DNA of 64,000 bases, from NCBI GenBank assembly GCA_001414485.1, contig LLEY01000096.1:1-64000 (forward strand). The letters run 5' to 3'. The notes under the pieces are model-generated. The model saw nothing but the letters and a program-made list of their open reading frames with translations. It had not been told where the DNA came from and searched no databases. Origin of the DNA: Calycina herbarum (Eukaryota > Ascomycota > Leotiomycetes > Helotiales > Pezizellaceae). Shown piece after piece: positions 48,301 to 60,200 of the stretch; position 1 is the stretch's first letter, and the number at the start of each line of letters is the position of its first letter. The position numbers and the translations under genes are program-made.

Positions 48301-49930
48301 TAAGTCTAGTAGTATTAAAAGTATATCTATTCTTAATTAAAGTATATATAGTTATAAAAGCCTTTCCGTCTATTATATAACTTAGATTAAGAGGTTGAGA
48401 TCTAAGTTTGTTTTACTCTAAAGAGGAGACTTGCTTTAGAGCTATTCTTTTCCCGAGTCCTTATAGACGAGTTCCTCGTTAGCCGATTCTTCTCTAGACG
48501 CTTATAGTCTGTAGGAGTTTATAAGCGAGTTTTCAGCGTCTTCTAATAGCTTAATAGCTATAGAGGGTTTTTAAGGAAGAGGTTATTTACTAGCGTAGTG
48601 CCTAGGTTTATTATAATTATAATAGATAACGTCTACTATATCCTAGACAGGAGTCGTACTCTTATAAGTAGGCAAAGGAGTCTTATAGTCTATAACTAGA
48701 GAGTAACGGACCGGGCTTTAGGTTAGCGGATAACTAATAGTAGTATATAGAGCCGGAAGTTAGTAAGTTAATCCGTAGCCGGCAGAGAAACCTCTTATAA
48801 GTAGGCGGCGGTTATAGCAAGCTGTGAGGCGTTCCTTAATAGTTACCCCGTCTTAATAGACAGAGTGACAGCGATTATATAACTAGTTAAAGGTTGCTAG
48901 AGTAATTCAGACTAGCGAGATACTTACTTAGAGAGCTAGCGTAAGCTTCTGGTATAAATCTTTAGACTACTTACTTAATAGGATATAAGCCTTAGTTATA
49001 AGGCTTAAGAAGGTTGCTTTAAATATAGTAAAAGTCTTATCCTCTTATATTAAGAGTTTACAGAAGACTTTACAGGCCTCTATAGCTTCGTTAATATCTA
49101 CGAACAAGGTATCTAGATATATAAGTATATCTATAATATCTATAAATAAGGTAGGAGAACCGAAATCTATCTATAGTTCTAGGTACTCTTATACTACGCT
49201 AGAAGTAGCTATAAAGACGAAGGTAAGTTTATCTTATTCGTCTTTAAAAAGGTTCTTTCTTATTTTACTAGCTAAGATAATCCGCTAAGCCTTATATAAT
49301 AAGAAGATACTGTCCTTGAGTTTCTTACTATCTTAGAACTTATAAGTAGAATTGTTAGAACTAAATCGGGAATAGGAGGAGTCGGTAGTAGCCTCTTAGA
49401 GGGCTTACGTATACTCGTAGCTTAGGAGAGGGTTATTAGAGTGGTTTATAAGCAACGGGGTTTAGTAGAGTTACGTACGTAAAGAGAGGATTTTAGCCTA
49501 TAAACGAACGTTTTCGTCTATAGGAGGCTTGCTTATCGCAGAGGAGGTAGGCGAGGGTGAGGCGACTCTAGAGATATTATCCGGTTATTAAGGCTTAGTT
49601 CGAGACGAGCTAGTAGATGTCTTCTCTTTTCTACTACGACTACTTCAAGTGTCGGCTATTATATTATTAGAAAGAAAGGAGGAGAAGGTAGAGAGAGGTT
49701 ATAAAAAAGGTTATATAGGCTATTATAAGCGTGTCTTTTGAAGAGATAAGTCGTTATAGACGTAAAGATGCTTAAGAGATCTGTTTATAAGAAGAGGAGC
49801 TATTATAGACGGAGGAGAAGAGTTGTAATTATACTATTATAAGTGTAAGATCTTCTAGCTATTATAAGCGTAGAATCCGGTTAATATTATAATCTTTTAT
49901 AGAGAGTAAAAAGAGTTAAGCTTTAAATAA

Positions 49931-50162
49931 TATCACGATCTATATCTAAAGGCAAAGGTATAAGAGTATATATATATATATTCGAGAATTTAAAGCTATA
50001 GTTCTAAGAACGAGAGAATATAGAATATATACTCTACGAAAAAGAGGTATTTCTACTAACTATAAAGAGCTTTTAATCTCGTTATAAATCCGTCTAAGCG
50101 TTACAGCTCTAACGGTCACGTGTAGGACCGAGAATCACGTGTTACGGACCAGCGCTGTAATA
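49931..50162 (-). repeat. Element B 5' LTR
   Basis: 232 bp, the partner of 37392-37623, with the same two CACGTG hexamers. Nearly all differences are transitions. Confidence 0.9.
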
Positions 50163-50277
50163 ATAAGAGTAATAGTATTCTACTCTAACTTTATTCTATA
50201 GTATTAAAATTTATTAGTATAATCTATTACTAATCTAGTTTAGTATAATTCTAAAAGTTTATATATAACGTGTTTTA

Positions 50278-51376
50278 TAAGCGAGCTAGCTATATAAGCG
50301 AGCTAGCTACTTTTCCGAATAACTTATTTTTAAATATAAATTACTTAATACTAGAGTAAGCTATTATATTATATAAGATACTATAAGATTATTTAGAGTT
50401 GTTACTATCTTTAGTATCTACTATTTCTACTTAATAAGTATAAGAATTATATCTAATTTTACTATAACGTCTATAATACCTCTCTACTCGAACCTTCTTT
50501 TTTATCTCTCTACTACTCTTCTAATCGCTGTTTTCTATAGAAGTAATTAAACTAATTACCTTCTCTACTGTTAATATCTCTTAACTCTGAATATATTTCC
50601 TTTTATAACTCTTACGCTTAGTTACCTCGCGAAGATCTGTGATTTCTTTCCGTATTAATACTATTACCTAACCTGTCGTATTAACTTCTTAAATAACTAT
50701 AATCTATTCGCAATTACCTAGCTGAACTTTTTTACGTCTCTCGTATATCTCTAAACTTATAATAATAAGCTGAGATAATATAACATCTATTATAAAACCG
50801 GTCTTATTAAAATTATATATATCCTCGTCTATAATACTATGTTTATTCTTAAATAACTATATAAGTGTAAACTATAGACTAATAATCCGCGGATCTTTAG
50901 TTAAAGCTCGCTAATAATTATAAGAACAACTCTATCGAGTTTTTAGCTTAGATATACGCTAAATAAAGTTGTCTAGCTAGTTCCTATCTATAGACTACCT
51001 GTCGTACTCCTTTAGTAAGTTATTAGCTATATCTCGTACTATATTCTTTATAGGCGAAAACCCTCTCGAATCCTACTTTAATATATATCTAATTATTACC
51101 TCCTTCTCTAGCTTCGTAAGTTTCTTCGAATTAGGCTCGTAATCGCGTCTTAGTTAGATTCCGGCGCGTCGGCTTAAAATAGTAGATCGAGGGGTATTAT
51201 AAGCCTTCGTAGCGCTTTCTTAGGTAATTAACACGTCGTTTTCGAGTGCTTAGATAGCTAAGTTGATCTTGTTTTCGTTAGGAGACATTTAGGCGTTGTT
51301 TAGTAGAGATAATATAACTAGAAGTTAATAATTATTATAAAGTTTAAAAAGTAGCCAGCTCGCTTATGAAACACGT
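50278..51376 (-). mobile_element. Fot1/pogo-type transposon P2, internally deleted
   Basis: 1,099 bp with TA on both sides (50276-50277, 51377-51378). The left end is ACGTGTTTTATAAGCGAG with two copies of AAGCGAGCTAGCTA; the right end has a single copy. The minus strand keeps the N-terminal DNA-binding part and the first-Asp box (near 50,800) but lacks about 0.7 kb covering the other two catalytic positions, compared with P3. It is inserted in gag of element A. Confidence 0.85.
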
Positions 51377-51894
51377 TAGTAGTTTAGATTATATTAAAGT
51401 CTTTAAAGACTTTTCTAATAGTTGTCTTAAATCCTCTCTAAGATTTAAATATAATCTTAGTTAACTCTATCTTTCTATCTTTATCTTTATTCTTAAAGAA
51501 GTCCTCTAAATATAGCTAAGCCTATTCTAACGCTACTCCTCTAAGATAGAAGATAGCGAAGATAGTTTATAAATTATAATTACCTTTGAATTTATTAGAA
51601 TTAAAGTTAAAGTAGATGTCTATTTAGAGAAGGAATAAGTCGAGTTTCTTTTACTTCGTATAATATATATCTAGTATCTTAACTTTAATAGATTTAAGTA
51701 CTTTAACTTTATAAGGCTTAGAAGCGTCTAGTATACTAATATTACCGTCGTTCCTAGGTAACTATATACTAGTAAGTGTTCTTCTAGTAACACTTCTAGA
51801 TGTTTCTATAACATTAACTCGACTAGTATTTAGACTAGCTATAGCGGGAGTTACTAGTACTATAGCGACTGAACTTCTAAGCAGATACTTAAAG

Positions 51895-52356
51895 TATAAC
51901 AAAACTTAAACGAACTAAATAAAAGATAACTAAGTCTTAAAAGTTAGTCTATAGGTAAGAAGTATAGATACGCTAGGTTATTTACTTAAAAGTGAACTCG
52001 TTACTTATATTAAAGATATTAAATAAGATAATAAGATTAATAACTAAAGTTAAGTACGAAGCTTCTATCTAATAGTAGAAGTGTTAGTCTTATATAGAAC
52101 CTTTCGTTTATATTAGAGTTCTACTTAGTAGAAGTCTCGAAAATAGAGTCCGACTCTATTTCTAGAGCTTCTTAAAACTAGACTCTATTACCTAACTGTT
52201 TCTAACCGAGTTATATAATATAATTATAATAAGATCCTAGGATTATATATCCTACTATATTTAATTCTCTCTTTCTTTAGAGTTATAATAGTGCTCGTTC
52301 TATTAGAGCGTCGTCTAGACTTTACTTCGTTACGTACTAGCACGTGATTTATAATA
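51895..52356 (-). repeat. Element A 5' LTR
   Basis: 462 bp, the partner of 29456-29917. It is less mutated, keeping CACGTG near its outer end (52341). Confidence 0.9.
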
Positions 52357-52361
52357 TATAA

Positions 52362-52597
52362 CCGATATAGGCGATGTATTTAGAGAACGAAGGTTCTATA
52401 TAAGACTAGCACGTCTGCTATTAGATAGGAGCTTCGTACTTAACTTTAGTTATTAATCTTATTATCTTATTTAATATCTTTAATATAAGTAACGAGTTTA
52501 CTTCTAAGTAAACGGACTAGCGTATCTATACTTCTTATCTATATACTAACTATCGAGACTTAGTTATCTTTATTTAGTTTATTTAAGTTTTATTATA
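52362..52597 (+). repeat. Element D 5' LTR, right part
   Basis: Continues the LTR after element A and ends TTATTATA before the leader CTTTAAGTACC. It shares the GCTTCGTACTTAACTTTAG block with the LTRs of A, C and E. Confidence 0.75.
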
Positions 52598-53721
52598 CTT
52601 TAAGTACCTACTTAGAAGTTCAGTTACTATAGCTCTAGTAACCCTCGCCGCCGCTGCTAGCTTAAATACTAGTCGAGTTAACGTTATAAGAATATCTAGG
52701 AGTACTATTAAAGGAATACCTACTGGTATATAATCAGCTAGGAACGATAACAACGTTAGTATACTAGACGCTCCTAAGCTCTATAAGATTAAAATACTTA
52801 AATCTATTAAAATTAAAATACTAGATACGTATTATAGAAAACGTAAGAAACTTAACTCGTTTCTTCTTTAAATAGATATCTACTTTAACTTTAACTTAGA
52901 TAAATTTAAAAGTAATTATAACTTATAATCTATCTTTACTATCTCCTATCTTAGAGAATTAGTATTAGAATAGGCTTAGCTATATTTAGAAGACTTCTTT
53001 AGATAAGAATAAATCTATAGAAATAACTAAGGTTATATTCAAATCTTAGAAGAGATTCAAAGTAACTATTAGAAAAGTCTTTAAAGACTTCGATATAATT
53101 TAAACTACTATATATAAGCTTTTAGATTTATACTAAACTAGATTAGTAATAGATTATATTAATAAATTCTAATATTATAGAACGTAATCGAGATAGAATA
53201 CTATTACTCTTATAGAACTCTTTTATAGAGAATTAAAGATATATATTTATAAGAAAATAGCTAAATAGAATATATAGTTCTAAACTATTATAAGTATAAT
53301 AGAAGAGGTTATTTAGCTAGACAACTATCTATATAAATTTAGAAAGAGTAGCTCTAGATATAGAGAGAAGAGTAAGAGACTAGGAAAGTAGAAGTACGCT
53401 TATACTAATAAGTATAGTAAAGAGATAAACGTTATATAAAAAAAGATCTTTCTAGAGAAAAATAGACTTTCCTAGAAGAAACGTAATTAATAGCGAGACT
53501 AGTAACTCTATTATACCTATAGTAAACTAGGCTATAGAGTAACTAATTATAGCTAGAAGAGAATAAAATTCTAGAAAGAAAAGAAATAAGTTAATACTAC
53601 TATTTAAATAGATATAGTATTACTCGATTAAATTAAACTTATAAACGCTAAGCTTAAGACTAGAGAATATAGTATATAGATTAAATATAATAAAGAAGTT
53701 AAGCTATAAGTTAGTAAGATA

Positions 53722-55556
53722 ACGTGTTTTATAAGCGAGTCGTCTATATAAGCAAGTCGCTTACTTTTTCAACCTAGTGTTATTATAATATAAAATACTT
53801 AATACTATATAAAGTTATTATTACTATAGAAGCTATCTAGTATTCTTTAGAACTTTCGCTATCTTCTATATCTAATATTTCTACCTAATAAGTACGAGAA
53901 TTATACCTAGTTTTACTATAACAGCTATAGTATCTATCTACGCGAACTCTCTTCCTAGACTCTTTATCTTATTTCTAGCTACTATTTTCCTTAGATATAA
54001 TTAAATCAGCTACGTCGCCTACTATTAATATCTCTTAACTCTTAATATACTTTCTTTTACGACTTTTATACTTAGTTATAGCCTTAGTTATTATACGAAG
54101 ACTAATGATTTTCTTATATATTAATACTATATTATATATTACTCTAGTTAAGCCTTTTTCAAGTTAATTAAGAGACTGAATAATAGAACTAGGTAACTAG
54201 TCTTAATATCTTTAAATCCGATCTCGAATAAGCGTTAATTAAGCTATTATTTCATATACGTTACTTAGTATTTTAGGTGTCTATAGAGTGTCTTCTAGTA
54301 TTATTAGTATTAGCGTACGAAGCCTTAAATCAAGCTTTAATAACATAGCTTCTAAGCTATATAAGACTAGCCTAGCCTCTTTAAAACTTATATAGATATT
54401 ATCCTTTATAAATACTTTATAAAAAGCTGTTTTAAACGTTAGAAGAAAGGTTTCTTTAGTAATATAATTAATATAATTCTATACTAAGCCTAATATCTCA
54501 GCTCTATATACTCGCTTTAATAGTAAGAAGTAGACTATATTAAGCGGCTATAGTAGATACGATAAGTATAGAAGTATATAGAGAGTAATAATATTTAAGT
54601 ATTTATAGAGTTACTAGAATTTAAGTAAGTTATAGCTTTTATAACTATTAATAATTAATAAACGATATCCTTCTATATATTATATCTTTATATACTTATT
54701 AAAATACTTTAACTATATAACTCTAAGCTTATTATTTATCTAGCCGTTATAACTAACTTTAATTACCTAATTATATAATATATTTATATCTTAGTACTAG
54801 GTAGAAATAAGTACTTTACCTACGAATATAATAAATAGCGAGAATATCTATTCTATTATATTAACTCTCTAAATAACTATAACCTACTCGCGATTACCTA
54901 GCTAAACTTACTTTCGCTTCCTACGTGTTTCTAAGCTTATAATAATAAGTTAGAACGAAATAACTTCTATTATAAAGCTACTTTCGTTAAAGTTATAAAT
55001 ATTCTTATCTTAAATACTATATTTCTCTTTAATAGACTATATAAGTATAAACTATAGGTTAATAACTCGCGGATCCTTAGTTAAAGCTTACTAACGATTA
55101 TATAAACGACTCTATTAAGTTTTAAGCTTAGGTATACGTTTTATAAAGTTATCTAGCTAGTTTCTATCTATAGACTTTCCGTCGTACTCTCTTAGTAGAT
55201 TATTAGCTATATCTCGTACTATATCTCTTATAGACGAAAACTCTTATAAATCTAACTCTAATATATATCTAACTATTACCTTCTTCTCTAGCTTTATAAG
55301 CTTTTTCGAATTAGACTAGTAATCGCGTCGTAAGAGCTTTCTAGCGCGTTAATTAGAGAGAGTCTTTCGAGGAATATAGTAAATCTTTATAACGCTTCGT
55401 TTAGTTAATAACGCGTTGTTTTTAAGTTCTTAGATTACTAAAATAATATCAGCTTCTTAAAAAGGTAATTAAACGTTATAGTATTAAGCTATTATAATTT
55501 AAAAGTAGTATATAGTACGTGACGAGAAAAGTAAGCGACTCGCTTATAAAACACGT
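53722..55556 (-). mobile_element. Fot1/pogo-type transposon P3 (full length)
   Basis: 1,835 bp with TA on both sides (53720-53721, 55557-55558). Ends begin ACGTGTTTTATAAGCGAG; the left end carries two copies of the following repeat, the right end one. The minus-strand transposase remnant has its first-Asp box (YNFNES) near 54,990 and full spacing to the C-terminus. It is inserted in the gag/protease part of element D. Same family as P2. Confidence 0.87.
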
Positions 55557-55657
55557 TATAAGATATTAATAATAATAAGAATCTACTTCTTAAAGAGTAT
55601 TATAATATATAATTAGAAATAAGATATAAACTACCTCTTTAAACAGAGTATAAACTA

Positions 55658-57240
55658 TATTATAAATCACGTTATACGTAGTAAGTAGTCTAGACAGCGC
55701 TCTAATAAGATAAAGTACGATATCTAGGAAATAGAAGGTAATATAGAAGAGAATTAGTAATATAAAAGTATTTAGGTATTCTAGGATCTTACTATTAGAT
55801 AATTATTAAAAGTTATAACGTAATCTATTACCGAGCTACGTATATTACCGAGCTACGTACTTTTACCGACTTCTACTACTTTAAAATATAATAAAGCAAC
55901 TATAATAATAGATAAAACTTATTACTCTTCGGATTCTAATAAGCTAGATATATCTACAAGTTCTTAATAAGTTCGTATATTATAACTAGTCTTTCCGTAA
56001 GTACTACAACGTTACGTAGTCGGAATCTCTTCCTTACGATTTACTCTTCTAAAGCGCTTATCACGTCGTATCTACTTATTTACTTCGTCTTAAGCTATAA
56101 TATCGTATATATCCTCTATAGTAAGTATACCTCCTTAATAGATACGATTCTTTTTAGCTCTACGACGCTTAGAAAGTGCCTTATTTACCGCTTAAAGTAT
56201 ACGTAGCTCGGTATTAACAAGAGTTAATTTATAAGCTAAACGCTTTATATCTTACTATCGCCTATTCTTAATTACCTAGTTGAACTGCCTTACTCTTACC
56301 ACGTTGATTAGTATAAGTAATAACTATTCTAGGATAGATTTAATCTATTATAAAGCCGGTCTTATCGAAGTTATAGAAATCGCTATCTACTATACTATAT
56401 TTCGCCTATATATTCTCTACTAGTTGAAACTACGCGCTAATTAACTTAGGATCTTCGTATAAGGCTCTTTAAAAGTCGTAAACGCGATTAAAACACGTCT
56501 TTAGCTCTAGTCGTTAAACTACAAATCGTTCTACCTAGTACTTTCCGACGCGTTTTGCTCTATACGTCTTAAGAAGGTAATTCGCTATATCTTCTATATT
56601 AACTAGCTAAGGCGAAAACCCTCTAGAATCTTAATCGAATATATATCGAATAATTGTTTCCTTCTTTAATTTTATCAGCTTTAAATAATTAGGTTTAGTA
56701 TCGCTACGAGAAGGTCGGCTGTTTATTCTAAGACGAAGAGTAGATTTAGGAACTTTATAGATTTTTATAGCGTTTCTATAGCTTAATTTTCGTTTAGATG
56801 TTCGAATAGCTTTAATAGCTAATATAATTCGTACTTCTTAAGTTTAGACTTATATTATAAAAGAAGAAAACGCGTGTTAAAGTAGTAGAGTAGTATATTC
56901 GGTAAAAGTACGTAGCTCGGTAATATACGCAGCTCGGTAATAGATCACGTTATATTAGATTATATTAGATTCTATAAGAGATCTAGAGAGATCTAGAGAT
57001 CTAGGCCTATATAGGGATCTAGATAGTACGAAGGGTTTTATATAAGACTAGCACGTCTACTATTAGATAAGAGCTTCGTACTTAACTTTAGTTATTAATC
57101 TTATTATCTTATTTAATATCTTTAATATAAGTAATAATTTTACTTCTAAGTAAACAACCTAGTATATCTATACTTCTTATCTATATACTAACCTTCGAGA
57201 CTTAGTTACCTTTATTTAGTTTATATAGAGTTTCGTTATA
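55658..57240 (+). repeat. Element E 5' LTR containing P4
   Basis: Starts TATTATAAATCACG and ends TTTCGTTATA. P4 (55818-56950) interrupts it. Homologous in its second half to the LTRs of A, C and D. Confidence 0.8.
55818..56950 (-). mobile_element. Fot1/pogo-type transposon P4, internally deleted
   Basis: 1,133 bp, TA on both sides (55816-55817, 56951-56952). Both ends hold two copies of TTACCGAGCTACGTA after ACGTRATCTA. The minus strand retains the transposase N-terminus and first-Asp box (YNFDKTGF, about 56,355-56,385), and the C-terminal catalytic part is gone. This is a third terminal-repeat family, distinct from P1/P5 and P2/P3. Confidence 0.85.
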
Positions 57241-57289
57241 CTTTAAGTACCTGCTTAGAAGTTCAGTCGCTATAGCTCTAGTAACCTCT

Positions 57290-60200
57290 GCTATATCTAG
57301 CCTAAATACTAGTCGAGTTAATATCGTAGAAACATCTAAAAGCGCTACTAGAAGAACACCTGCTAGTATATAGTTAGTTAGAAACGACGATAATATTAGT
57401 ATATTAGACGCTTCTAAGCTCTATAAGGTTAAAGTACTTAAGTCTATTAAAGTTAAAATACTAGACACGTATTATAAGAAGCGAAAGAAACTTAACTTAT
57501 TTCTTCTCTAAATAGATATCTACTTTAACTTTAACTCTAATAAATTTAAAAGTAATTATAACTTATAAACTATCTTTACTATCTCCTATATAAGAGAATT
57601 AGTATTAGAATAGACTTAGCTATATTTAGAGGATTTCTTTAAGAATAAGAATAAAAATAGAAAGATAGAATTAACTAAGATTATATTTAAATCTTAGAGA
57701 GATTTTAAGATAACTATTAGAAAAGTCTTTAGAGACTTTAATATAATCTAAACTACTATATATAAACTTTTAGAATTATACTAAACTAGATTAGTAATAG
57801 ATTATACTAATAAATTTTAATACTATAGAATAAAGTTAGAGTAGAATACTATTACTCTTATAGAACTCTTCTATAAAGGATTAAAAGTATATATTTATAA
57901 GAAAATAGCTAAATAGAATATATAGTTCTTAACTATTATAAGTATAATTAAGAAGGTAGTCTAGTTAGATAACTACTTATACGAATTTAGAAAGAGTAAC
58001 CCTAGATATAGAGAGAAGAGTAAAGAGTTAGAAAAGTAGAAACACTTCTATACTAAGTATAGTAAGAAGGCGAACGTTATATAGAAAAGGACCTTTCTAA
58101 AGAAAGAAGGACTTTTCTAGAAAGAGTGAAATCGTTGATATAAGTAGAACTTATATTATAACTATAGCCTTTCTAGTTATAGAGTAAATAAGTATAGTAA
58201 GAAGAAAAACTCTAAAGAGAAAGAATAGATTAATACTACTATTTAAAAGAAGATAGCTTTACTTAATAAAATTAAACTTACGAACGCTAAGTTTAAAGCT
58301 AGAGATTATAGTACGTAGATTAAAACAGATACCTCGGATATAATAGTAGGCGCTATATACCTATAGCTAAGCGAAGGAATCGAGTTATAAGTTAGTAAGA
58401 TATAAGATACTAATAATAATAGAGATCTATTACTTAAAGAATATTATAATACACGGTTAGAAATAGATTATAAATTATCTTTTTAAGCGGAATATAAATC
58501 ACTACTATTAATAAGTTTATTAGAGTTATTAGAGTTAGTATCTAACTTATTAGAGGTAGATCTACGAATACTTAAGCCTAAATAAGATAAGATATAAGTA
58601 TTTATTAGAACTTTTAAAAGAGGAAATAGATAGATATATATAGAAAATTAGAAATCTAATTTTTAAAGTCTATATTCTACTTAGAGAATTAACTCTATAG
58701 TTTTAACTACTTATATAATAGTTTAAAATAAATAGAACTAAGTAACTTTAATTAGCCTTATTACTAGAAAAGAAACTATTAAACTTAAGAAACTAGGACT
58801 AGAGTAGTATTACTTAGAAGGTTTTAATAAATATAATAGATGTCTAAAGTTAGAAATTAATAAGAAATATTAAATATTAAAGATAGAAAAGAGAATAGTA
58901 ATATTATTTAAAGAATTAGAGGATTAACGAATGTTTAGAGTCGTTTAAGTAAACCTCTAAACCGCTTTAATCTAGGAATTTTACTAACTAATAAAAGATA
59001 AGTAATAGATTACTAAAATCTTATAAGAAATAATTATTAAGTAGGTTTAATATAAACTATATACTATATTAGACTAGTTAATAGAGAAATACTTTATTAA
59101 GAATCTTCTAGAACCTAAGAGAACTATAGAAGATAGTCTAATATATAAGATAGCCTTTTCTAATAATAAAAAGGTAATATTCTTTCTAAGCTCTTTAAAA
59201 GAAGATAATAGCAAAAGAAGATTTAAGGTTTATTATATTAAACTAGAAATTTATACTACTATTAGAGAGAATTAACTTATAATAATAGTAAAGATAAGAG
59301 GAAAGGAACTCCGAGTTCTAATTAACTCTAGAGTAATAAGTAACTTTCTTTCTCTAATAGCTTTAAAAAAGCTAAACGTTCTAATCTAAGATATAAGACT
59401 CTACTACCTAGGAGTAGTTAATAGAATAGACGTTATATACTAGAATAGAATTATTAATTAGTAAACTATTCTAATAAAAGTTAATATTAAAGAATACTAC
59501 TTAGATATATAATTCGATATTATTAAAATAGGAAGTAAGAAAGTAATACTTAATATATTATAGATTTAAGAATATAATCTAGATATTAACTAGAAGGCTT
59601 AAATAATAATCTTTAGTTAATATAATTATATAGGTTTATAATTATAACTATAAGACTAGAATAAGATTAGTATTACCTCTTCTAAGACGCTAGAACACCT
59701 AGTCTAGAGTCGTCTACAGATTAGTAAGACGGCTAATAACGAAATACCTATATAGTATAGAGAATTTAGAGCTTTGTTTAAAAACTTAGAAGACTTATAA
59801 GCCTTACTAGAACATCGTCTATAGGATTATAAGATTAAATTAAAAGAGGGTTATTATCTCTTAAAGTAGAAGCTTCGGTTATATAACTAGAAAAGCCTAT
59901 AAAGAATAGAAAGTTATATAAGAGAAGATATTAAGAAGAGATATATTAGGAAATCTAAGTCGCTAGTTACCTTAAATATACTTATTATTAAGAAAAAAGA
60001 CGAATTAGATAGAAGAGTATATATTAATTACTAAGAAGTAAATTATACTATAATTAAGAACGCTTATCTACTACTAGCTAGCTAATACTTATAAGATAAG
60101 TTAGATAAGATAGTATAATTTATAAAACTATATTAATAAAACACTTATAGAATTATATAAATAAAAGTTAGAGACGAATAAAAAACAGTATTCGTCTTAC

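Larger units (their letters stand above)
37780..49900 (-). pseudogene. Element B gag-pol, RIP-inactivated and split by C
   Basis: Minus-strand remnants 49,900-45,327 and 38,593-37,780. RT, RNase H, integrase and a chromodomain with YRV-like and YLASNF-like segments are readable between stops. More of the original sequence survives here than in A, since fewer TGG/CAG codons are lost. Confidence 0.75.
37392..50162 (-). mobile_element. LTR retrotransposon B (Ty3/Gypsy chromovirus), antisense
   Basis: Short 232-bp LTRs at 37392-37623 and 49931-50162 are bounded by the exact duplication ATAAG (37387-37391, 50163-50167). Without nested C it is 6,038 bp. Minus-strand order: gag with CCHC-like knuckle near 48,590-48,635, RT YLDD-type box near 46,855-46,885, RNase H, integrase (split by C at 38,593/45,322), and chromodomain near 37,790-37,930 preceded by a conserved FHP motif. 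It is a different family from A, C, D and E by LTR and protein. It entered gag of A: joining the flanks restores sequence matching the intact gag of E near 57,800-57,900. Confidence 0.9.
30480..51850 (-). pseudogene. Element A gag-pol, RIP-inactivated and interrupted
   Basis: Discontinuous remnant: about 51,850-51,379, 50,275-50,168, 37,386-36,810 and 34,945-30,480 on the minus strand. The order gag, zinc knuckle, RT, RNase H, integrase, chromodomain identifies a Ty3/Gypsy chromovirus. CAG, CAA and TGG codons appear as TAG or TAA throughout, so no product is possible. Confidence 0.8.
29456..52356 (-). mobile_element. LTR retrotransposon A (Ty3/Gypsy chromovirus), antisense
   Basis: Identical-length LTRs (462 bp) at 29456-29917 and 51895-52356 are bounded by the exact duplication TATAA (29451-29455 and 52357-52361). 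Read on the minus strand: gag (right), zinc knuckle near 37,050-37,130, reverse transcriptase YLDD-type box near 32,640-32,680, RNase H near 32,210-32,260, integrase, and chromodomain near 30,490-30,600. Removing P1, B and P2 with their duplications leaves about 7.16 kb. All frames are broken by RIP. A plus-strand Cys/coiled-coil frame lies between chromodomain and 3' LTR. Confidence 0.9.
29228..55657 (+). mobile_element. LTR retrotransposon D (Ty3/Gypsy), split by nested elements
   Basis: The 5' LTR is in two parts, 29228-29455 and 52362-52597 (464 bp in all), separated by element A and its TATAA duplication. The internal region runs 52598-53721 and 55557-55657, interrupted by pogo P3. The visible part is gag: a capsid-like stretch and a RIP-broken zinc-knuckle region, related to elements A and E. 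D then stops at the 5' LTR of E, and its remainder, if present, lies beyond the window. It is the oldest layer of the nest. All frames are full of TAG/TAA stops. Confidence 0.8.
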
